From the NCBI GenBank assembly GCA_018813405.1, contig JAHJBW010000170.1:1-8300 (forward strand): DNA of 8,300 nucleotides. The letters run 5' to 3'. Shown in pieces: positions 1-6,350 of the stretch. Below the pieces are notes generated by a model. The model saw only the letters and a list, made by a program, of their open reading frames with translations. It had not been told where the DNA came from and did not search any database. How positions within the stretch are numbered: the stretch's first letter is position 1; every line of letters begins with the position of its first letter. A program made the position numbers and the translations under genes. Source of the stretch: Candidatus Margulisiibacteriota bacterium. Its GTDB lineage: Bacteria; Margulisbacteria; WOR-1; XYC2-FULL-46-14; JAHJBW01.

Positions 1-917
1 ATATCAAATGTGCTGGTGCCGAAAGCGTCAGTTATGAGCTTGCATTGCGGCAGGTCGTAGCGCGTGAAAGGGTTCTGGCCGCGGTTGTAGAAGTATGACA
101 TTACCTGTCCCAGACAATTGAAGGCGTAAAGCTCGCCGGGAGCCGTGCTTGTTATGATCGAGGTTTCGAAAGGATATTTGGTGGATTCGAATGCTCTTGA
201 ATAGTTAACCGCCCATTTCGCAAGGTTAAAATCAGGGTAGGGTTTGCCTGTGCCGCTGTAATAGGTTTTGTTCCTTATATATGATTTGGCCTCGTAATAT
301 CCCTTTTCGACCGAAGACCAGACAAACCCTCTTTCGTCCAGGCTGGTCAGGGGTGGCAATGCCGCCGGATACACGTATCCCGCGCCGCCCCGCAAACTCT
401 TCAAAAACTCGGTATAGGTTGAAAGCGATCCCATTCCTTCCGCCACGGTCGCAGGCTCATCATCTATCTGATAATAGCCGGATTTCTTGACCACAGTGAT
501 AGGATCGAAGGCCATTTCCTGGAAAGCTGTCGCCAGCCATTGATTGACGTTCTCGCCCGTCATAATGGCGTCAATTTCATCTGCTGTTGCTCCCGCCGCG
601 GAAAGGTCAGCGGGAAGGTCGCTCAGTTTCAGGAATACACAGTAACCTATGGCCATGGCCAGGGCGGAATTTTTTATCCCTTTTGTCGTGTCTGATGAAA
701 GCGCAAGCACGCTCAAAGGCACTAGTGTTTTTCCAGATTGCGAGATCGCGACAGAGACTTCCCCGGTGCTAAGAACGAAAGTGTTGTAATTGGGAACTGA
801 TTCTATGTATTCATTCTGCGTCATCTGATTGCCGCATCCGGTGAAAAAGAAAGGAATTGATATGGAAAACGAGAGCAATGATAGCGCCAGTATGCCGGAC
901 AGGAATATTTTTTTCAT
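1..917 (-). CDS. Unrecognised lipoprotein, 3' end outside window
   Basis: The reading frame is open from ATG at 917 to the window edge: 305 codons are visible and the C-terminus is missing. The product starts MKKIFLSG, followed by a hydrophobic stretch and the lipobox-like FTGC with Cys28. It should therefore be processed by signal peptidase II and anchored in a membrane, facing the periplasm or exterior. A polar segment (GNQMTQNEY) follows the cysteine. The rest is a soluble mixed sequence rich in Tyr, Ser and Thr (for example YYEAKSYIRNKTYYSG). I recognise no domain, catalytic motif or repeat. An AAAGGA ribosome site lies at 934-929, 11 bases before the ATG, and a strong promoter lies upstream (965-992), so it is probably transcribed separately from the PEBP gene above it. 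Phe at lipobox position -3 is uncommon but allowed. The reading frame and lipoprotein nature are fairly sure; the function is unknown. Confidence 0.8.
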   Translation of the reverse strand, partial: MKKIFLSGILALSLLSFSISIPFFFTGCGNQMTQNEYIESVPNYNTFVLSTGEVSVAISQSGKTLVPLSVLALSSDTTKGIKNSALAMAIGYCVFLKLSDLPADLSAAGATADEIDAIMTGENVNQWLATAFQEMAFDPITVVKKSGYYQIDDEPATVAEGMGSLSTYTEFLKSLRGGAGYVYPAALPPLTSLDERGFVWSSVEKGYYEAKSYIRNKTYYSGTGKPYPDFNLAKWAVNYSRAFESTKYPFETSIITSTAPGELYAFNCLGQVMSYFYNRGQNPFTRYDLPQCKLITDAFGTSTFD

Positions 918-964
918 AAAATTAACAGTCCTTTCTATATGGTCCAATGATCGTATTATTGTAG

Positions 965-992
965 ATTTTAGCAAGATTCCCTGCATTGTCAA
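965..992 (-). promoter_or_regulatory. Sigma70-type promoter of the lipoprotein gene
   Basis: On the minus strand a perfect TTGACA (-35, 992-987) is followed after 16 bases by TAAAAT (-10, 970-965; 5 of 6 matches to TATAAT). Transcription would start near 958 and leave an untranslated leader of about 40 bases that carries the AAAGGA ribosome site of the lipoprotein gene. The position between two same-strand genes implies that the lipoprotein has its own promoter and does not depend only on read-through from the PEBP gene. Confidence 0.65.
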
Positions 993-1028
993 GGAAATAT
1001 GGAGAACCCGCGAGTGGTAGACAATATA

Positions 1029-1565
1029 TTATTTCCTGTACAAGCCTATGAGCGTGGTCTTGTCCAAAACATGGCCCTGCATTGCCGCTTCGAGGCCATT
1101 TTTATCGAGACCCTTTTGGTTTATGGCAATGTCAAGACCATAAAGGACAAAAGTATACTGATGTGAGTCCGGGGGAGGCGGGCAGGGGCCTATATAGGAG
1201 GTCTTTCCCTCACTGTTCAGGCCAACTATCGCGCCCGAGGGAACAGACCCTTCCCTTATCCGGCCGACCGAAGGAGGAATGTTATATACCACCCAGTGCA
1301 CAAAAATGCCCGATGGAGCTTCAGGATCGAACATCAAAAGCGCCAGGCTTTTTGTCCCGGCAGGTATATTGTTGATGACCAGTTCAGGGTTGACATTTTC
1401 TCCATCACAGCTAAACTTTTTTGGGATATATCTGCCATTGAAAAATGCGGGACTTTCCAGCGTGAAAGCGTTCGTACTGCCGTGCAGGGCGGCGGGCAAG
1501 TTGAGGGCTCCAATTATGACGGCGAAAAAGACCAGTCCGAAAACAATAAACATGTACTTTTTCAT
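1029..1565 (-). CDS. PEBP / YbhB-YbcL family protein with N-terminal export or anchor segment
   Basis: This 178-residue protein belongs to the phosphatidylethanolamine-binding protein superfamily, bacterial YbhB/YbcL branch. Residues 1-21 form a positively started hydrophobic segment (MKKYMF...), so the protein is exported or anchored with the PEBP fold outside the cytoplasm. The fold runs from about residue 34 to the end. Visible family motifs are CDGENVNPEL (53-62), FDPEAP (79-84), the ligand-pocket HWVVYNIP (90-97), GPCPPP (126-131) with His135, and the closing GHVLDK (164-169). Length and motif order are normal for the family once the signal segment is removed. A GAGGTG ribosome site lies at 1579-1574, 8 bases before the ATG, and a promoter lies just upstream. 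The family binds anionic or phosphorylated ligands; the bacterial physiological role is poorly defined, so no substrate is assigned. It is probably transcribed alone. Confidence 0.93.
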   Translation of the reverse strand: MKKYMFIVFGLVFFAVIIGALNLPAALHGSTNAFTLESPAFFNGRYIPKKFSCDGENVNPELVINNIPAGTKSLALLMFDPEAPSGIFVHWVVYNIPPSVGRIREGSVPSGAIVGLNSEGKTSYIGPCPPPPDSHQYTFVLYGLDIAINQKGLDKNGLEAAMQGHVLDKTTLIGLYRK

Positions 1566-1601
1566 TTAATATGCACCTCGATCAAATTTTACGATGCCCA
1601 T

Positions 1602-1630
1602 ATTTTATCACCGAACCAATGAACTGTCAC
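1602..1630 (-). promoter_or_regulatory. Sigma70-type promoter of the PEBP gene
   Basis: On the minus strand GTGACA (-35, 1630-1625; 5 of 6 consensus matches) is separated by exactly 17 bases from TAAAAT (-10, 1607-1602). A TGA directly before the -10 box makes it an extended -10 element (TGATAAAAT). Transcription would begin near 1595, about 30 bases before the PEBP ATG, leaving room for the GAGGTG ribosome site. The promoter lies between the permease stop and the PEBP start. Confidence 0.65.
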
Positions 1631-1669
1631 AGGGATTTTTTCATGCCGTCGAGTTTGGGCGGGGGAGGA

Positions 1670-3034
1670 TCACTTTGACGGTGCGATTTTTCTGATGATC
1701 AATACTTCTCCGGCTATGACCGCTATAGCGGAACCTGTCATAATGGGAAGCGCTGACCGGAAGAAGTCCTCGCCCGGCTGCAGGGCCAGTATTACCACCG
1801 TGGCCAGTATGAACGAGCCGGCCAGAATGGCAAGCAGATAGGCTACCCAGTCGGGGCCGGGCACACGGTATGGCCGCACGATATCCCTGTCCCTTTTTCT
1901 AAGGCAGATAAATGCAGGGAAATGTATCAGGTAAGAGAAGAGGCCGACCACCATGCAGAACGAGGTGACATTCCAGAAAAGCTCGCCCGCGTCGTTGGCC
2001 AGGAACCCATAGATCACTATTATCACGGTCGAGACCATTCCCGACAGGACCGAGGCCCCCAGCGGCGCGCCATTCTTTGTCAAAAGGGCGAATATTTTGG
2101 GGAAGTCGCCGTCGTTTGCCGCCGCGGCAACCGTGCGGTTCTCTCCCAGTGTCCAGGCGACCACTTCGGTAAAAAGGGTGCTCAGGATGAACATGCCTAT
2201 GACAATGGTTATGAGCTTTAGTTCTGTCCGGGCATTAAAAGCTATGATGAACATCTGGATTATGCCGCTTGAGACCTTTATCTGGTCAATGGGTATAACG
2301 GTCCACATGGCAAGCGTGCACAAAAGATATAGGGAGCCTATGGCCAGGGCAGAAAGAATGACCGCCCTGGGGACATCGACCTTCGGGTTCTTCATTTCAC
2401 CGGCCGCGCTGGAGATAAGTTCGGACCCGACAACATTATAAATGATAATGGGAATGTAAATGATGGCCGCGTTGAAATTTGGGAGTATGCCGGACAGGCT
2501 GATAGGGTTGGCCATGCCCCCGTTCTTTATAAAAAAAGTGATCGCGGCGGTGATCATGCCGCCGACCACGACGAATTTTGTTATCGAACCAATATTGGTA
2601 ACCCATTTGGACGACTTAAGCGGGCAAATATTTACGCCAACAGTTACCCATATCATTACTATTCCAAAGGCCACCTGGGCCCAGAGCGGCATGTCGGGAA
2701 AGAACATGTGGCCAAATATCTCCGCAAACGCAATATACATGGCGGGGATCCAGATGGGCAGGGATATCCAGTAATACCAGGTGGTGCGGGCGGCCCATTT
2801 GCTTCCGAAAGCCCTTTTGACCCAGGTATAGATACCGCCCTGAGCGGGATAGGTCGATCCCTGTTCGGCAGCTATAAGGCCGGCAGGCAAAAAATAACCC
2901 GCAATTATTATCAGCCACCAGGAGACGGCCGACGGTCCGATGGCGGCGGTAATGGCTATGGCCTCTACACCGAAGATGGCGCAGAACGAGAACAACAACA
3001 TATCCCAGAAGCCTAAAACCTTTTTTCTTTCCAT
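1670..3034 (-). CDS. APC-superfamily amino-acid/polyamine permease
   Basis: This 454-residue, highly hydrophobic protein has about 12 predicted membrane segments, the normal size of the amino acid-polyamine-organocation family. Landmarks are FWDMLLFSF at the start of TM1 (9-17), the TM2-TM3 signature around Glu57 with YPAQGGIYTWV (62-72), the TM6-end signature GSE..SSAAGEMKNP (203-217) followed by DVPRA (220-224), and GENRTVAAAANDGDFP (297-312) near TM8. It should import or exchange an amino acid, amine or related compound across the inner membrane. The TM1 unwound segment usually reads G(S/A)GIF-like but here reads FGVEAIA, which points to a divergent branch, perhaps near glutamate:GABA-type antiporters (tentative). 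No Shine-Dalgarno sequence precedes the ATG, and the -10 box lies only 7 bases away, so the mRNA may be leaderless. The start fits the usual short cytoplasmic N-terminus before TM1. Confidence 0.92.
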   Translation of the reverse strand: MERKKVLGFWDMLLFSFCAIFGVEAIAITAAIGPSAVSWWLIIIAGYFLPAGLIAAEQGSTYPAQGGIYTWVKRAFGSKWAARTTWYYWISLPIWIPAMYIAFAEIFGHMFFPDMPLWAQVAFGIVMIWVTVGVNICPLKSSKWVTNIGSITKFVVVGGMITAAITFFIKNGGMANPISLSGILPNFNAAIIYIPIIIYNVVGSELISSAAGEMKNPKVDVPRAVILSALAIGSLYLLCTLAMWTVIPIDQIKVSSGIIQMFIIAFNARTELKLITIVIGMFILSTLFTEVVAWTLGENRTVAAAANDGDFPKIFALLTKNGAPLGASVLSGMVSTVIIVIYGFLANDAGELFWNVTSFCMVVGLFSYLIHFPAFICLRKRDRDIVRPYRVPGPDWVAYLLAILAGSFILATVVILALQPGEDFFRSALPIMTGSAIAVIAGEVLIIRKIAPSK

Positions 3035-3041
3035 ATGGCGG

Positions 3042-3050
3042 ATTATATCA
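3042..3050 (-). promoter_or_regulatory. Extended -10 promoter of the permease gene (leaderless mRNA predicted)
   Basis: The minus strand reads TGATATAAT (3050-3042), a perfect extended -10 element, with only 7 bases to the permease ATG. The start of transcription therefore falls on or one base before the A of the ATG. No good -35 box is found at 16-18 bases, as is usual for extended -10 promoters. This box is one half of the palindrome at 3042-3056. Confidence 0.55.
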
Positions 3051-3056
3051 TATAAT
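3042..3056. repeat. Perfect 15-bp palindrome holding both divergent -10 boxes
   Basis: The sequence ATTATAT-C-ATATAAT reads the same on both strands except for the central base. It carries TATAAT on each strand with 3 bp between the hexamers. RNA polymerase cannot open both promoters at once, so the arrangement itself should make the two transcripts compete. It might also serve as a binding site for a dimeric regulator; there is no direct evidence for this. Confidence 0.7.
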
Positions 3057-3069
3057 AAACTAACAATTT

Positions 3070-3909
3070 ATGCCAGGAATAGTTTTAACCATAATAGCCT
3101 TTCTGGCCTACGCGGTAATGTCGGGCTTTGTAAAAGCCTGTTCGCTGGCCGGCCTGTCCGCGCAGGAAATAATGTTTATCCAAAACCTTTTAGCTCTGGT
3201 GATACTTTTACCATGGATCCTGGCGCAAACAAAAATAAACCTGGCGCCCAAGAACAAGTTTTTGATCATAATACGCTCGGTAGTAGGGCTTTTTACTTTT
3301 TATTTCTTCTTTCTGGCGGTAAAAATGGTGCCGTTGGTCAATGCGGTCCTGCTTCAAAATACAGTTCCGCTGTTTATTCCGTTTTTGGCCTTGGTCTTTT
3401 TCAGGAAGAGGATAACCCTGCGGGTGCTGCTTTCGGTAATTGTTGGCTTTGTCGGCGTTGCCATGGTGCTTAATCCAGGGCACGGGTTCTTAAGGCCCGG
3501 TGATCTGATAGCTCTATTGGCCGGTTTTCTTTCCGCCGTAACAACGATCGTTATTGGACGATTGGAAGAAAAAGGTGAAGACGTTTCGATAGTCGTATTC
3601 TACTTCTTGTTGATAACAGTCATTGTCACAGGAATATGGGCCCTGCCTTCCTGGCAGATGCCTGTCGGAACGATCTGGCTGTACCTGGCGCTGGCCGGAG
3701 TTCTCTACGCGGTCTTTCAGGTCCTGTTCGTGCTGGCTCTCAAGTTTGCCTCTGCCACAAAAATATCTCCTTTCATTTATTTTGTGGTGATCTTTTCCGG
3801 CCTGATCGACTGGCTGGTCTGGAAACAAACACCGGGTCTTTTGACTGTAGCCGGGTCGGTGGTAGTGATCGCCGCGGCGATATTTTCTACTTTTGGGAGT
3901 GACAAATGA
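3070..3909 (+). CDS. EamA/DMT-family transporter
   Basis: This 279-residue protein has about ten hydrophobic segments and the two-repeat layout of the drug/metabolite transporter superfamily (EamA type): repeat one is about residues 1-135, repeat two about 143-275. Family-like features are the short start MPGIVLTIIAFLAYA, the QNTVPLFIPFLALVFFRKR segment (96-114, end of repeat one, where the basic loop follows the fourth helix) and VAGSVVVIAAAIF (260-272) closing the second repeat. The length is normal. DMT proteins export or import small metabolites such as amino acids or sugars through the inner membrane; the substrate is not predictable. It is the first gene of a three-gene operon, and its stop overlaps the start of the lactonase-like gene. 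The ATG is preceded by an in-frame stop 9 bases upstream and by no ribosome site, so translation is probably near-leaderless. Confidence 0.92.
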   Translation: MPGIVLTIIAFLAYAVMSGFVKACSLAGLSAQEIMFIQNLLALVILLPWILAQTKINLAPKNKFLIIIRSVVGLFTFYFFFLAVKMVPLVNAVLLQNTVPLFIPFLALVFFRKRITLRVLLSVIVGFVGVAMVLNPGHGFLRPGDLIALLAGFLSAVTTIVIGRLEEKGEDVSIVVFYFLLITVIVTGIWALPSWQMPVGTIWLYLALAGVLYAVFQVLFVLALKFASATKISPFIYFVVIFSGLIDWLVWKQTPGLLTVAGSVVVIAAAIFSTFGSDK

Positions 3910-4673
3910 GCAGATATGAAATATTCGCCCTTAAATATGCCGGCCCAGTAAAAAAGTGCGGCGCACATCTTATGTGGCAAAAGGACTGGGACAAGGCTGG
4001 GGCCGGCAATTTCTATTTTTGGTGCGTAAAGAACCATGAAAGGACCATCATTGTGGATACGGGCGTTGCCCCCGCGCTGGCCGCCAAAAGGGGACTGCCA
4101 AATTTTATCGATCCTGCCAATCTTATAACCCGCCTGGGGTTAAAAGCTAATAGTATTGAGCATGTAATAATTACACATTTGCACTGGGACCATGCCGGCG
4201 GGGCAAAACTTTTTCCCCGCGCGGTATTCTATGTTAATGAAAAAGAGTATTTGTTTTGGGCCAGGGATAAAGCGGCCCTGACTCCCCCTTTTGAGTTTTT
4301 GTCAGACAAAAGTTCGATCAACTATCTGAAAGGTCATAAAAAACGCGGCAGGCTGGTGCTGGTAAAAAAAGACCAGCAACTCTTTCCGGGCATAAGCGTG
4401 ATGGCGGCGCCCGGCCACAGCCCGGGGTTGATGGCGGTGGTGGTCAATACGCAAAAGGGCAGGGCGGTCATAGGATCGGACGCGGCCTATGTGTTCAAGA
4501 ACTACGAACAGAACTGGCCCAGCGATATTATGTATAATATGGCTGATTCCATAAGGTCGCTCGCCAGGCTTCAGCACCAGGCTTCATCGCCTGTCTTGCT
4601 TTTCCCAGGGCATGACATCAAAATGGCAGAAGATTTCCCAGAGGTCGCCAACAACATAACAAGGCTGGCTTAA
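3906..4673 (+). CDS. Metallo-beta-lactamase-fold hydrolase, lactonase-like
   Basis: This 255-residue cytoplasmic enzyme of the metallo-beta-lactamase superfamily has the complete two-metal ligand set: HLHWDH (His91, His93, Asp95, His96), His171 (APGHSPG), Asp192 (GSDAAY) and His236 (FPGHD). Tyr195, three residues after the bridging Asp, sits where N-acyl-homoserine lactonases of the AiiA type have their catalytic tyrosine, and the total length also matches. The likely reaction is hydrolysis of a lactone or another ester-like bond; AHL itself is only one possibility. There is no signal peptide. The ATG overlaps the transporter stop (ATGA), and GGGAG (3895-3899) lies 6 bases before it, so the two are translationally coupled. 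The esterase gene follows at zero distance. The superfamily call is very sure, the lactonase call moderate. Confidence 0.9.
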   Translation: MSRYEIFALKYAGPVKKCGAHLMWQKDWDKAGAGNFYFWCVKNHERTIIVDTGVAPALAAKRGLPNFIDPANLITRLGLKANSIEHVIITHLHWDHAGGAKLFPRAVFYVNEKEYLFWARDKAALTPPFEFLSDKSSINYLKGHKKRGRLVLVKKDQQLFPGISVMAAPGHSPGLMAVVVNTQKGRAVIGSDAAYVFKNYEQNWPSDIMYNMADSIRSLARLQHQASSPVLLFPGHDIKMAEDFPEVANNITRLA

Positions 4674-5924
4674 ATGGAGACGGTCGTTAAAATAGACAGC
4701 GGATTAATAAGAGGAGAGAAAAGGGACGGCCTTTTTGTTTTTAAGGGCATTCCTTATGCCTCGCCGCCTGTTGGCCAATTACGCTGGCAGCCGCCTCGAC
4801 CGCCAGTACCCTGGGAGGGGACGAAAGAATGCATGAACTTTGGGCCGGGATGCCCCCAGCTTGAATCACCCACCGGCCACGGCATTCCCTGGGACCGAAC
4901 CGATGAGGATTGTCTTTCCTTGAATATCTGGACACCTGCCGCATCTTCTTCGGACAGACTTCCCGTCATGGTATGGATACACGGAGGCGCTTTTGTAAGC
5001 GGGGGGAGTTCTTTCTATCTGTATGACGGTGCCAACCTTAGCAAAAAGGGCGTAGTAGTAGTTACCATCAATTACCGGCTGGGGCCTTTCGGTTTTCTTT
5101 TCGGCAATTTTGGGCTTATGGACCAGATCGCGGCCTTAAAGTGGGTCAAAAAAAATATCTCTGCTTTGGGCGGGGATGCGGACCGGACAACCATTTTTGG
5201 CGAGTCCGCTGGAGCTTATTGCATTTTACGCCTTATGACCAGCCCTCTTACGGAAGGTCTTTTCCAGCGCGCCATTATTGAGAGCGGGGGACATTTTGGC
5301 GACCGCTTCTGGTACCCATCTCCAACCACGGCTAACCGAAGCGAGCAGAAGGCCGTCAAAAAGATAGCTGATGCTCTTGGCTGTGGACAGAGCGGAGAGG
5401 TTATAGAGTGCTTGAGGCAGAGGTCGGCCAAAGAGATACTGGAAGCGGCCAACCCGGGGATAGCTTTCCATGCTGGCAAGACACCCTTTGGTCCAACGGG
5501 GCCTGTGGGCGCGTTGCGCGATATACCTCTTATTATCGGAAGCAATGCTGACGAGGGGAATATGTTCCTGCAAAAGATGTCCCCGGTATTGAGGCCGTTG
5601 CTGAACCGGGTATTTACTTATACCAATTTTTCCAGGCCCGCGGCACAGATCGTCAGGGACCGGGAAAAGAAAGGGATCTCGACTTATCTTTACATGTTTT
5701 GCCGCATACCTCCCACCAGGCCTGGCAAAAAGCTGGGGTCGCATCACGGTGCGGAGATCAATTATGTTTTTGGCAATCTTGATCCTGCCGAAGGATTTGG
5801 AGATGGGGATATTGCCCTTTCGGGATCGATCATGAATTACTGGACCAATTTTGCCGCAACGGCAAATCCGAACAGGGAAGGTCTTCCCGTCTGGCCTGAA
5901 AAACTCCAATTTGTTTTTCGATGA
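4674..5924 (+). CDS. Compact type-B carboxylesterase, C-terminus possibly frameshifted
   Basis: This 416-residue alpha/beta hydrolase belongs to the carboxylesterase type B (PnbA/cholinesterase) family. Motifs in order are FKGIPYASPPVGQLRW (23-38), EDCLSLNIWTP (78-88), the oxyanion-hole HGGAF (103-107), GESAG with nucleophile Ser178, the acid Glu294 in NADEG, and the catalytic His358 in HHGAEINYVFG. It should hydrolyse carboxylic esters in the cytoplasm, as no signal peptide is seen. Family members usually have about 480-550 residues. Here loops are shortened in frame after YRLGPFGFL (about 143), around 272-280, and after the acid residue (about 300-320). The end (PVWPEKLQFVFR) is abrupt; removing one A from the A5 run at 5899-5903 would instead read WPENSNLFFDDAPSR and continue to 5997. 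The start lies directly after the lactonase stop, with only a weak AAGG (4661-4664), so coupling is likely. Confidence 0.92.
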   Translation: METVVKIDSGLIRGEKRDGLFVFKGIPYASPPVGQLRWQPPRPPVPWEGTKECMNFGPGCPQLESPTGHGIPWDRTDEDCLSLNIWTPAASSSDRLPVMVWIHGGAFVSGGSSFYLYDGANLSKKGVVVVTINYRLGPFGFLFGNFGLMDQIAALKWVKKNISALGGDADRTTIFGESAGAYCILRLMTSPLTEGLFQRAIIESGGHFGDRFWYPSPTTANRSEQKAVKKIADALGCGQSGEVIECLRQRSAKEILEAANPGIAFHAGKTPFGPTGPVGALRDIPLIIGSNADEGNMFLQKMSPVLRPLLNRVFTYTNFSRPAAQIVRDREKKGISTYLYMFCRIPPTRPGKKLGSHHGAEINYVFGNLDPAEGFGDGDIALSGSIMNYWTNFAATANPNREGLPVWPEKLQFVFR

Positions 5925-5929
5925 TGCGC

Positions 5930-5948
5930 CGAGCCGGGCTTGTTTTTT
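5930..5948 (+). terminator. Short rho-independent terminator of the esterase operon
   Basis: CGAGC (5930-5934) can pair with GCTTG (5938-5942) over a CGG loop, including one G-U pair, and is followed directly by TTTTTT (5943-5948). The position 6 bases after the esterase stop fits the end of the plus-strand operon. The 5-bp stem is short, so efficiency may be low. It lies between two convergent genes, and I see no T-tract for the opposite strand. Confidence 0.45.
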
Positions 5949-6005
5949 GAATTTATATTTTACGGTATCGGTTGATCTTTGGACACTCTCCACTTAAAGT
6001 GTCAA

Positions 6006-6350
6006 TCAGTATTCCTGAAAAAAACCGGCCAACTGGATGTTTACCCACCTGTCGCGTTTTTTATGGGTCTTTAGCTTAAAGGTGAATGTCCCCGGCTCGC
6101 AAACTATCTGGTAGAGGGTCCCGCCGACGGTAGGCCCGCCATTGTCGAAATCCGTATCCATGATCCTGCACATTCCAGCGACGTCAATTGCGCCCTTATT
6201 TTGCTTGGCCAATTTAAGCAGATTTTCAAGCCTGGGAATACTGCCCCCGGGCACGGTCGAGCCTGTGGGGTCGCCTTCAGAATAGGGGAGCAGGTCCCAA
6301 CCGGATGGAATGACAAAATAGTGATTTGTTTGCGCCATCAGGCCTTCTGC
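6006..6350 (-). pseudogene. C-terminal part of the C45 hydrolase beyond the amber codon
   Basis: This 114-codon stretch stays in the same frame as the hydrolase gene upstream and is separated from it only by TAG at 6353-6351. It reads AEGLMAQTNHYFVIPSG and ends in TGA. The TNHY motif, the following Arg-rich helix (IPRLENLLKLAKQ), the IDVAGMCRIM segment and GGTLYQIVCEP match the C-terminal half of acyltransferase/C45 Ntn hydrolases, so it is a continuation and not an independent gene. An internal ATG at 6338 with AGAAGG (6348-6343) 4 bases before it could allow reinitiation and give a 110-residue fragment. That fragment has no signal peptide and would be separated from the exported N-terminal half. 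The open frame with family-like sequence up to the natural end shows that the interruption is recent, recoded or an assembly error. Confidence 0.75.

Larger units (their letters stand above)
3028..3056 (+). promoter_or_regulatory. Promoter of the EamA-lactonase-esterase operon
   Basis: A perfect TATAAT (3051-3056) lies 17 bases downstream of TTTCCA (3028-3033; 4 of 6 matches to TTGACA). Transcription should begin near 3063, only about 7 bases before the ATG at 3070, and the short leader has no ribosome site. A TAA at 3061-3063 in frame with the gene excludes a more upstream start codon. The -35 box overlaps the first codons of the divergent permease gene. Confidence 0.55.

Noticed and set aside
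281..1020. Short plus-strand open frames (281-490, 587-772, 829-1020)
   Set aside because: The first two lie within the minus-strand lipoprotein frame and the third overlaps its 5' end and promoter. They have no recognisable domain or convincing ribosome site.
1082..1622. Plus-strand open frames opposite the PEBP gene
   Set aside because: They are antisense to a gene with all PEBP motifs, and their products have no domain-like features.
1922..3016. Plus- and minus-strand open frames inside the permease gene
   Set aside because: They are shadows of the permease frame: the permease has continuous membrane segments and APC signatures throughout.
5226..5993. A 255-codon open frame on the minus strand opposite the esterase
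   Set aside because: It lies antisense to a gene with complete type-B esterase motifs, has an Arg/Pro-rich composition without any domain, and runs through the intergenic terminator.
5982..6003. Inverted repeat GACACT...AGTGTC between the convergent genes, considered as a terminator for the minus-strand gene
   Set aside because: The stem is 6 bp with a 10-base loop, no T-tract follows on either strand, and an overlapping CACTT-A-AAGTG pairing competes. It may be chance.
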